A stretch of 64,000 nt of DNA from Alviniconcha marisindica (taxonomy: Eukaryota; Mollusca; Gastropoda; Provannidae). Position numbers and translations under genes: made by a program. Location of the stretch: assembly GCA_018857735.1 (NCBI GenBank), contig JABMCL010002007.1, positions 100,001 to 164,000 on the forward strand, given 5' to 3'. Shown here one piece after another: positions 12,901-24,900 of the stretch (positions are counted from its first letter, which is position 1; the number at the start of each line of letters is the position of its first letter). Below the pieces are notes generated by a model. It searched no databases. It was given only the letters and a program-made list of their open reading frames with translations, and was not told where the DNA came from.

Positions 12901-15900
12901 ACTGCTTGTGTATGCATGACAACGGTGCGTAACACGGCATTTGTATGTATAACAGTGGTGGGTAACAATGCATTTGTATGTATGGCAGCGGTGGGTAACA
13001 CTGCATTTGTATGTATGACAGTGGTGGGTAGCACTGCATGTGTATGTATGACGGTGGTGGGTAACACTGCATTTATATGTATGACAGTGGTGGGTAACAG
13101 TGCATGTGTATGTATGATGGTGGTGGTAACACTGCATTTGTATGTATGACAGTGGTGGGTAACAGTGCATGTGTATGTATGATGGTGGTGGGTAACACTG
13201 CATTTGTATGTATGACAGTGGTGGGTAACAGTGCATGTGTGGAATATGTATGAGGTGGTGGGTAACACTGCATTTGTATGTATGACAGTGGTGGGTAACA
13301 GTGCATGTTATGTATGATGGTGGTGGGTAACACTGCATTTGTATGTATGACAGTGGTGGGTAACAGTGCATGTGTATGTATGAGGTGGTGGGTAACACTG
13401 CATTTGTATGTATGACAGTGGTGGGTAACAGTGCATGTGTATGTATGATGGTGGTGGGTAACACTGCATTTGTATGTATGACAGTGGTGGGTAACAGTGC
13501 ATGTGTATGTATGACGGTGGTGGGTAACACTGCATTTGTATGTATGACAGTGGTGGGTAACAGTGCATGTGTATGTATGACGGTGGTGGGTAACACTGCA
13601 TTTGTATGTATGACAGTGGTGGGTAACAGTGCATGTGTATGTATGACGGTAGTGGGTAACACTGCATTTGTATGTATGACAGTGGTGGGTAACAGTGCAT
13701 GTATGACAGTGGTGGGTAACACTGCATGTGTATGCATGACAGTGGAGAGTAACACTGCATTCGTATGTATGACAGTGGTGGGTAACACTGCATGAGTATG
13801 TACAACAGTGGTGGGTAAACACTGCATTTGTATGTATGACAATGGTGGGTCACACTGTATTTGTATACACATGCATGACAGCATGCCCACATCCAGCAAA
13901 ATGGTTGCACATGCTACCTTCCCACCCAACACTGGGTGAACTCCAGGATTTGGACTGAGGAATGTTAACCAACCAACCAACCAACCCACTAGCTGCTGTG
14001 AGATCACTGAATCCTGATCTTTCATCCCCCCACCATTCTTTTCAAACATGAAACGGTGTGAGTCACCTACAGTGGATCAGACTCTGACTTTGTGACTGCA
14101 TGACCTGTGCTTCGCCCCGACATAACTGTTGCGGTTGACTGTAGGTTAAATACCACGTCACTAACTTGTCTCACTTGGGGTTTTTCTGCACTCTCCGGGT
14201 CCTCCAGGAACTGGAAGTCAAAGTCCAGGGTGGGAGAGCGGCGACTCCAAGTGCACAGCAACACCTGCTTCCCGTCTCGGTCCACCATGCGGCAGTACTC
14301 CCCTGAACCACACAGCAAGCCATGACCATTGTGACACATCTGCATGGGACTCTGACTTCACCACACCACACTCACCTGTAGCTAACACTACAGCTGGTCA
14401 CGTGTCATGAAATCACATTGATTATTATTGCTGATCGCTTTTGTAGAGCCCTATTCTCTGCTATTGAGAAGACTCACTGCGCTCATGTCACATGTGATTC
14501 TAGATGAGTGACAGTATCCTTTTATAATTATAGTGTGCTTTTTAATATCCACCAAAGTGGTGTGCCAACAGCACTATTTGGTTGTTGCATGGCTGGTGCC
14601 ATGTGAAACTGCTGCTGTCTTGGTGCAAATTCTACAGCCTTAAACCCTTAATATACATGTACATGTACTTTTTCCATCCTGAGGTCGGTCACAGTTGACC
14701 CGACACTGAAATTCGAGTAACATGAGAGTTAAAGTCCAAGGTTTTTAAGTATGCAAAATGACCATCAAAATGATTGACAAATGAGTCATTAGTTTCAGAT
14801 TTAATTAAATTAAAAATTAAAAAAATTAAATTGGGTTTTTAATCGATTTTATTTTCTGTAGGCTGGCCGAGACTACACTCTCGGGTTCTCCATCAGTCAT
14901 GTGACTTTCCCAGAAGTGACGTCAGTCTGGGGAGTCAGTGCGGTTGCCATCTTAGATTCTTCAGTAAACTGTGTATGCGTGTGGTCAACAAAAAAGTTAA
15001 CTATGCCAGCCTACTGTGTTGCCACGAACTGTAACAATTCGCAGACGACCCCAGGTATAACAATGCACGAGCTCCCGCGCAATCAACCCGCAGTGAGGTG
15101 AAAGTGGATTAAATTTATACAATTCAAACAAGCTGATTCTTGCAGCGCCGCATCACGCCCATTTGTGTAGCAAGCACTTCAGTGAGTGTCGATTTCGCAA
15201 ACCCCATGGAATACCGCATGGGGTTTGCTTCAATCTGACACAATGTTCTGGTACTCTTTCAAAATCCTGCCTGACAGGCTCAAACTGATACGGCTGTATC
15301 CTTGTGGGTCTCTCGGGCAAAGTATCAGTTTCGTCTTCGGAGCTCGAGTTGGCCATTTTGCAGCAACTCCCCAGAGTGACGTAGTAGGCATATGGTCACG
15401 TGATTTGGGCGTCATGGCGATGCTTTCAGTACGACAGAAAATGCCTTTTTTTCATGCATTTATAACCCTCAGATCACAGTTTCACCTACATCATTGTTCT
15501 CAGTGAGCTTTAACGGAAATCGTGTCAAAAATCACCCCTAACCTTGGACTTGTCCTTTAACGGTACATATCCGGTTGCATTATTTGCCATCCACTTTCAA
15601 TCACACCCCCTCACACCCCCTCACACACACACACACACTTCTTTCTCTCCTTCTTTCTCTCTCAGTCTTGACTGTCTGTGAAAGGGATCAGTGTACTGCA
15701 CAACTTTAATCCAATTTGAAGTTTTCCTTGTTACACCCACTTACCCATATCATTGTTGTTATCTCTCATCTTGGCTGTTTCGTAGGCAATACGCTGAGCT
15801 ATCTTCACCTCTGTGGGCACCTGTTCTGTGGACATCTTCTCATTCTGGGTCTGGTACTGGTCATGTTTCCGCTGGTAGTCCTTCAGCTCCTTCAGAGTCT

Positions 15901-18900
15901 TCTGCAGCGCCCTGAAAATGCCCTGCAAGCTTTAGCAGGAAGCGTTCAGTCCTTCTAACGTGTCAGGCATTACCGCATATGAATACAGAGGCACAAAACT
16001 GTCCAATATCCCCTAAAATCCCTTTAGTAATACACCATGAAAGCACAATTTTGCAGGCTTTTAAACCCTACATGAAAGACCAGTTTTGAGCACTGGCTGA
16101 AGATTCCCATGCCTGACATGTGCCAGACATGGACACATCAGACCTAGTGCTTAATTTTATCACAGTCTTCTCTGCAATCAAGGCAGCACATGGTCTAAAA
16201 CACAAGCTTTTTAGTCAACAGCAGGCATTAGTCAAATGCATACTGAAAACAATCTTTCAGGATAACATACTGCATTCCCAGACTCAAATGCCTGTCCAAA
16301 ACAATCTCTCTGGATAATACATTGCACTCTTGACACAAACGTTATGTGTCAGAAACAATCTTCAAGGATAATATACCGCATGCTTGGGCTCAAATAAATG
16401 TCAAAAACTATCTTTCAAGATAATTAGCAACATTCTTGGACCCAAAGGCTGTGTCAGTGCACTCATTTTGGGACTCAATTAACTTGCTGAAAACAATCTA
16501 CATTCCATTTGAAGCCATTCTCATAAAAAGAGGACCCAAGCCAGTGGGCCAATACAGCAGACAGATACTTCATTTAGCACCCAAGGCCAATAATAAGCTA
16601 CACTAAAGACAAAGAGCTGAGGTACAATCACTGTATCCTCCACTTCACGTTTCCTTCCACAAGTGATCTGAACTTCTCGCAAGAAAAATACTCTCAAATG
16701 GCCGATTCTGCACCAATTTCTCACCAGTTTTTGTCAGTGCAAAGACATCAGAAAATTGGTGTGGGCAAATTGAAGCTATCTGAGGCACAATAATTTGATT
16801 ACCATAATTGTAGTACACTTAGCTGAGAGTGAGAGTCAAGAGTGTTTGGAGTTCAGTCAACGACCAGTGAAAACTGGCACTGCAATTGCAAAGACAAAAT
16901 AAAATGCATATGATTATTATGCTAATAATACTTTGTAGCTGCACTCCCTCTTCACCTGTGCTGTGCCTCGAGAGCTCCCTCTAGTTTGGAGTGACAGAGA
17001 ACGGCGTGCTTTCTCTTGGCGGCTGCTTCAAAGTCCGGCTGAATCTTCAGGGTGTTCTCAAAGCAGATGATGGACTTGTTGTATTCCCCAAGCACCTGTG
17101 TTAAACAACATCACATCATTCATTTTAGTGCCAAGTATTTTCAAAACGACTGCGACATGCTCTGACAAAATGAGAACAAAGTGTCAATGTTTGGGATGAG
17201 CTCAGGCTGGGCATGGGTGGAACAATGTGTTCACACTTGGCCGTCCAGGAACGGATGCAAGCTGCACTTGGTTCAGCAATGGAGTCGGACTGAGACTGGC
17301 ATGCATTCTATTGCACATCCACTGACATCTTTCCGGAAGATCAAAATGAGGGAAAGCATGAGATTTGCAAGAATCACAGCAGCCAAATGATGCACTTGTA
17401 GCGATGCTGATGTCAAGCTTCTGATTTAAGTCTGGTCCAGATCTCACATGCAACTGCAGCAGCGTAGGCCCAGCCAGGCCAGGATTGGTATTTCTATCAC
17501 TGTATCAGTGCGAAAACAAGAGAGGACCGAACAAAAATCAAAGTTAAATCGTTGAGAGTAAGTAAGTAACTTGGTGTTTTATGCTCAGTCAACCATTATG
17601 GTTATATCAGGGAGAGGAAATCAAATCACTGAGAGAGAGACACTCACAGCCAGACTGATAAGCAGAGACTGCTCTTATGTGAAGCACTGCACATACGTGT
17701 TTTGTTTAGGTTTGTTATTCCAAGATAACCCCTCTTTTAAGACCAGCCTAGAAATCCTGAAAAGTGACCTTCAAAGAGGGGTGGCAGTCCAACCTTTTCT
17801 GTAGGGCTTAGCTACATGGAAATTAAGTAATCACCAAAATATGACTCCTCAGCACATGCAGACCTTGACACACCTTCAGGCAATCATTCAACAAATTTGA
17901 CCCTGGTCACAGAGTAAATGGTATTTGTAAAAAAAAAATATATAAAAATATTGTGGTACAGTATATACTCACAGCATAGATGTTGCCAAGAGTGAAGTGG
18001 TTGACATTGAGTTCCCGAGAAAGATCAAGGGCCGAGTGCACCAAGATGGCCGCCTCGTTGGAGTAGCGGGCCCTGTGGAGGATGTTGGCCAGGCTGATGA
18101 GTGCAACATCCTTCTGGTAGCTGCAAGAACAGTATCATTCACAGTAATAATAGTATCATTCACAGTAATGACAACTAACACAGCCACTGCCACCCACCCT
18201 CAGTTTCATGAAGCAGGTATTGGTTTATACAAAAACCTTTGTTTATCAGCAGCACTGAATTAACCATGAAATTGTTGCTCAGTCATACAGGCATGGGCAT
18301 ACTTGTTTGTGCACACATATGCATGTACACACAAACACACACACACATATATATGCTTGCATTACAATTACATGCCTGTACACACACACCACATATCACA
18401 TACATCACACAAAGACACACTCATACACACACACACACACACACACATCTTTGCATGGTACTAATGTTTAATGAAGCTGAGCTGCACAACCAAGCTTTGA
18501 CAACTTTCAAATGCTGACTTTTCACAAACAGAATGAGAAACTGAGCAAAAAACTGCTGTGTATCTAGTTTTTATTCTGTTTCTATCCATACAGCCTGTGA
18601 TGCTTCTCTTGCTTTAGTTCTCCTTTTAAGACTGATGACAACAAAGGTGCTGAGGAAGCATACCGTGGTGAGTGATGAAGAGCACGCCTGACGCACTCGA
18701 TGGCCTGAAAGGGCTCCCCTTTGATTCTCCAGTAAAATGCTGCCATGTTGTACAGCACCCAAGAGGTCTTGTTCTGCAGCAAATAGACACATGCATCATG
18801 TAGAGTTTCTGTGTATCCATGTCTATGTGCAAGCACTTTAATATTTGTCATTTTAAACATTATTTAAACTGGCAATATGTCATAATTATGTCACAAAGGG

Positions 18901-21900
18901 CTACTGGTTTAACAACACTTAACATATGATAATATTTCTCATGAAGTTCTCCTTTTGCTTTTGTATATATATATATATATGTAAAGATCACTATCTTCAC
19001 TTCTGCACCAACCAACTCCTACATGATCATACTGGTGACTTCTGAAAATCAGATGGCTCTCAGTCTCTGAACAGGAGAATGTTTGTTTGGTATGTGTACC
19101 AACAAATATTCCATTTCTGAGAAGAACCAAACATGTCATGAGTTATCAGACAGGAGCATGTGATGGCATAAAATGGTTTGAGATCTCCTTTAATTCCCCT
19201 GCAGTACAGCACAACAGTATGACATTGCACGCAGGCTTTCACACTGTCAAGAAAGCCTGATGTTAGCACAACTGTAGGACATTGCACGCAGGCTTTCACA
19301 CTGTCAAGAAAGCCTGATGTTAGCACAACAGCAGGACATTGCACGCAGGCTTTCACACTGTCAAGAAAGCCTGATGTTAGCACAACTGTAGGACATTGCA
19401 CGCAGGCTTTCACACTGTCAAGAAAGCCTGATGTTAGCACAACTGTAGGACATTGCACGCAGCACAGCAGTCCAGTTTCAGCTATTTCCCACTCTTTAGT
19501 TGACCGGCTCACCCCCATTGCACTCAGCTCGACCCCAGGTCACGCCTGACATTCCAGCGTGGCATCTGGCACCAGTGGAAACTGGGCCTTCTTTCTTATT
19601 ACTTGTGCCTGCAGATCTTGCAGCATTTTGTGGCAATTTCAATCGCATGCTGTGGCAAAGCCTGGATTTTTGACTGCATGAATGTTGGTGTGTTTATTAG
19701 TCCAGTCTCTTCTTTGTTAAAGCCAGTTATTCATTTTCGTGATTCAGTCCTGTAAGCTGTGATATAATGACTTAGTCAGTGTATGTGTGCATGCCTTTTC
19801 CATCATGGAGAGCGGTTTCTCAACTGACCATTCATTAACTGAACACGCAAGGAGAATGAATTCCCTTTGCAGACTGTGTGGAGAACGTGTGAAAAGAGGT
19901 GAGAAGGATAGAAACAGAAGTAAGGGGACCCGTTGTACTCAATATTTTGACGAAATTCTATCGATTTTTGGAATAAACATTGTTGAAAATACAGACCATA
20001 AACATTCAAGTGCCATCAACCATCAACTGCCTCTAGAAATGTGTTTGGGGACTGAGGAGCAAGGAGGAGCAGCTCAGAGTGTTAACTTAGTGAGAGAACA
20101 CGCACATGGCACCTCTCTTCCACGGCCTGATGCCATCTATAGAGAAAAACAAAACGTAACTGTATGCTTTGCATGCTGCAAATTAGGAGCACACACAATT
20201 ATGACAAAGTGTTGCATATGCTTCAAAATTTGAATATCCGTATAACAAGTTTTATTTTCATGTTTATTTTAAATGTATGGTACCTTTTACTGTGGCAGTG
20301 AAAACAAACAAGTCAGTGACAAATTTTGGGGAAAAAACTAAATAGGTACCGCAAGTATTGTAAATCACCGTCATGTTTGATATGACTTGTAGCAAATTAA
20401 GTACTGTCAATACACATTCCCTAAGAAAAAGAAGCACTGTGAGTAGTGTCTGAGGCGCTTGGAGTGCATGTGTTTGTGAATGGATTACTGTTCGTTGAGT
20501 GATTAATGAGGCCTGCTACAAGCGAAAGGTAGGTGAATCATGACTTTTTTTTCTTGATGTCACTAAAGTAGATGCATGTAGGTTTGTGAACATGACATTA
20601 TTATGCTTGCAAAAATCCGTTTGCGTGACTTAGCGTCGTGGGAAAAACATGGAAAAATTAGGTCGGCGAGGGAATGCTCAAATCTCCATGATTTCTGTGC
20701 TGTTTTTGTGCATCTTGTACAGCATGCGTTTTGCTATTTTATATGGCATGTTTAGTGTCGACAGAAACCTTGTTCTTTTCTCTACAGAGCCCATTTGATA
20801 CAAAACCTTTAGCTGCAAGCCTTAATGAGTAAAATACTTTGCAATCAACCACCCCAGTTTTACTGCTTTGTCCCTTCACCTGCTCTCGCTGACCGCAGCG
20901 TGTTATCACCACTGTGTGTGCAGCATAGCAGGGTCAGCACGTGGCACTCGCTGTGTACAGCACGCTTCGGTCTGTGTGAAGTACAGGTGTGCGCTAGTCT
21001 CTAGGGTCAGCGTGGGTTATAGTCAGCCGGCAACTCGCCCGTTGTTTATCTTTAAGCATCTGTCGCTGCTAGCGGGCAGTGGCAAAAACTAAAGGGAAAG
21101 ATTCAGACTGCCGTGGCAGGCTTTCACACTGTCAAGAAAGTCTGATGTTAGCACAACTGTAGGACATTGCACGCAAGGCTTTCACACTGTCAAGAAAGTC
21201 TGATGTTAGCACAACTGTAGGACATTGCACGCAGGCTTTCACACTGTCAAGAAAGCCTGATGTTAGCACAACAGCAGGACATTGCACGCAGGCTTTCACA
21301 CTGTCAAGAAAGCCTGATGTTAGCACAACAGCAGGACATTGCACGCAGGCTTTCACACTGTCAAGAAAGCCTGATGTTAGCACAACTATAGGACATTGCA
21401 TGCAGGCTTTCACACTGTCAAGAAAGTCTGATGTTAGCACAACTGTAGGACATTGCACGCAGGCTTTCACACTGTCAAGAAAGCCTGATGTTAGCACAAC
21501 AGCAGGACATTGCACGCAGGCTTTCACACTGTCAAGAAAGCCTGATGTTAGCACAACTGTAGGACATTGCACGCAGGCTTTCACACTGTCAAGAAAGCCT
21601 GATGTTAGCACAACAGCAGGACATTGCACGCAGGCTTTCACACTGTCAAGAAAGCCTGATGTTAGCACAACTGTAGGACATTGCATGCAGGCTTTCACAC
21701 TGTCAAGAAAGCCTGATGTTAGCACAACAGCAGGACATTGCACGCAGGCTTTCAGACACTTGCCTGATATTAGTGCAACAGTAGGACACTGCACACAGGT
21801 TTTCAAACACTCAACAAAGCCTGATATCTACACAACTGTAGGACATTGCACGCAGGTTTTCAGACACTTCACAAAGCCTGATATCAGTGCAACAGTAGGT

Positions 21901-24900
21901 CACTGCATGCAGGTTTTCAGACACTTGACAAAGCCTGATATCAGCACAACTGTAGGACATTGCACACAGGCTTTCAAACACTCGACAAAGCCTGATATCA
22001 GCACAACAGTAGGACATTGTACACAGGCTTTCAGACACTCGACAAAGCCTGATATCAGCACAACAGTAGGACATTGCACACAAGTTTTCAGACACTCAAC
22101 AAAGCCTGATATCAACACAACAGTAGGACATTGCACGCAGGTTTTCAGACACTTGACAAAGCCTGATATCAGTGCAACAGTAGGTCACTGCATGCAGGTT
22201 TTCAGACACTTGACAAAGCTTGATATCAGCACAACTGTAGGACATTGCACACAGGCTTTCAAACACGCGACAAAGCCTGATATCAGCACAATTGTAGGAC
22301 ACTGCACACAGGCTTTCAGACATTTGACAAAGCCTGATTCCAGTACAATGGTAGGATATTGCACACAGGCTTTCAGATACCCGACAAAGCCTGATCCCAC
22401 ACCAGGCTGATGGTTTCCATGCCAGAGTTGTGGGCTGATGCAGTTGCACCTGGACTGAGAGGAGGCTGTGTAGGTATCTCCCATACCTTGTTAAGTGCCT
22501 CAAAAACCAGGTGGCCGTACTCGTCCACATTTTCACGATGGGTGATGGCATTCTTCAGCCCCAGCTCTGGAGTCCCTGACAAGTTGCGCCTGTCTTTCAG
22601 ACCCTGAGTAATCAACCAAATCAATATAATTATTTGTCATAAAATACTAATATTGTAATAAGCTTTGATTTCCTCAGCTAAACTACACACACACACATGC
22701 ACACATATGCATGCATGCACATACATACAGTTCCCATCTCCTCAGCTGTTATCAGACTCAATGTTAGTACAAATTACTACAAACCATGGACATGAAAAGG
22801 CCGTAAATAAATATTTTTAAAAACATCTAAACAAGTGGAAACAAACTGTTCACATGATTTATTTTTGGAGTATGTGGGAAATGACAGCATGCTACTAAAA
22901 CTAGAAGCATATGTGTATGTTGTTGTCCAATAAGCTGTAAACACGTTCACTTTACACTACAAAACTGATGAATGTTCCCAGGAATTTCACTGGGATCGAG
23001 TCCATACTTCATCTTTTTCTCCCCTTCCACAGCAATAGCAACACTATGGTGAATCCAACTACAGATGCTGCCCCACTGACTGCTTGTTTACATGTTGTGA
23101 ATGTTTAGGCAAGCGTAAATCTTACAATGCTTTGTGCTCTCCTTCAAGGCAATCAGACTACCAGCAGTTCTATTACAAATTAGCACAAGGCTCATCATAC
23201 AATCTACCCTAACTCTCTAGGCAAAGTAACAGTCTTGCTTTGTCTGCATCCAGGTTTGGTGTAGGCCACACAATGCACAGTAGCACACATCAAGAGGCAA
23301 TGCGGACACAAAATCAGCCCACGCCCAAAAAAGAACCCCCTGAGGGATGTATGCCTGTGACAGATAATGCTTTGATGTACTTGTGTGAACGGTTTTGGGG
23401 TGACTGTCAGTGAGCGAGACAGGAAGGCAGCTCAAGTAGGCTCTTCCTGCAGGGCATCACACTGCAATGTCGCTCAGTTGCAGCAACGTAAGTGCACAGT
23501 AACAAAGAGCGTCAAGAAAAACGAGTCAACACAGATACATCTATGTCACTCAAATTCCAAGTTCACCCAAACTGAGTTATTTCACATGTCCTTCACATTT
23601 ATCACATGCATCAGTACAGCACAATTTTGGGGGTGTCTGTGGTAGTGATACAATTACAATATTTTCAAAAAGTTTGTTTCACAGTAACACATTAGTTTTG
23701 GTCACCCAGATGTTTCTTGCCTGTGGGGCTTGGATGCTAACGTTAAGTTCAGTTCAGTTCAGTTCAAGATGGTCTCTATGCGCTCAGAAAAGCCCATACA
23801 TATGCACTCCATCCTGTCTCTCAGAAGTGTTCCCAACACTGCCTTTAAAACAGTTCCAATGTTCACCTGACTGACAATTAACACTAAGTACATGCACCAC
23901 AAACATGTGGTGGCATGCCATGCAAGGAAACTAGCTGCCATTAGAAAATCTCAACTGAAAACTTTATAAGTTAATTACATGAGATCACAGTGCTGTCAAG
24001 TCTTGTGAGAGCTTCAAACAAGGACAAAACTGTGTCCAACAACAAAAGGAAACCTCACCTCCAGATGCTCAAAGGCATGGACACTGAAGTCGAGGTCAGT
24101 GGCACTCTGGCAGTCTGGGGGCACAGGGGGAATGTTGGGTAGAGGTTTGTTGAGATCAACATGCTCCTCGGGCCTGCCAACAAAAAGTTAAATGAAAGCA
24201 AAGGATTTTATACATCTATAATAAACACGGCCAATAGGGGCTGAGGTAAAACATTCAGCATGCATACGCACATGCACACACAGATACACACACACACAAG
24301 CGCGCGCATGTGTGAATGTTTCTGACTCACTCTCCAAAATGATGGCCTAATCATAATACACAAAGGTAAAACAATTCACAAGCAAAACAAGGATAACACT
24401 GTCCTTAAACATGTGCATGGGGCTATGAACTCAGATGTATGGTACCCAAATCAAGTTGAAGGCGAAGTAACTTAGTAAGATTCATTCCATTCCCTAAACC
24501 ACATCAAAATGTGGAGAAGTAATCTGAGACAGATAAAAACATGCAGTCTATGTATAGGTCTGTCAGAGGTACGTCACTGAGTGGGCGGAGCTTGTCGGAG
24601 GTACGACACTGTGGGGGCAAGGCTATCTCTCTCCTGGTGATACATTAATATGAACGGCGAGGTTTAAGGAAAAAAAAGGTCTTGCAAAATGGATGGTCTC
24701 CCACCATTTTGGCTGAAACAAAGCTTACTTGATATCATGTACACGTGCACAACTGTAATGAGCGCACCAGCATTGAAGTGTGGTCTCTTTCATCAGGGCT
24801 TCCACGGCAACGATTCTCTTTTAACTCACCTGATCCCTTTGTTCTCCAGCGGCAGAACGGTGCTGATGTAGAGGTCAAACTCTGGCAGTGGTTTCCCTGC

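Larger units (their letters stand above)
14728..15561. mobile_element. Inverted-repeat element with broken THAP and P2X7-C-like fragments
   Basis: The outer ends GTTAAAGTCCAAGGTT (14728-14743) and, on the other strand at 15540-15561, GTTAAAGGACAAGTCCAAGG form an imperfect inverted repeat. Inner arms at 14896-14935 and 15366-15404 are also inverted (both have a TCAYGTGAC box and CTGGGGAGT). Two coding relics on opposite strands lie between them. It sits in TTC17 intron 9. Element class is inferred only. Confidence 0.5.

Noticed and set aside
12865..13870. CRISPR-like array of 33-bp units
   Set aside because: Units are directly adjacent with no unique spacers, and the DNA is animal nuclear.
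12598..14049. Open frame of 483 codons on the minus strand
   Set aside because: It consists of 33-bp satellite units (a multiple of three) and only incidentally includes TTC17 exon 11. The frame closes at 14050-14067 before reaching exon 10, and equal frames exist on the other strand.
14067..14175. Extension of TTC17 exon 10 to 14067
   Set aside because: The frame stays open but leads to a stop. The CCCAA|GTGAGA donor at 14175 joins in frame to exon 11, so the extension is read as intron.
21400..22410. Open frame of 336 codons with 19-residue repeats
   Set aside because: Product of the 57-bp satellite; it is open on both strands and lies inside intron 5.
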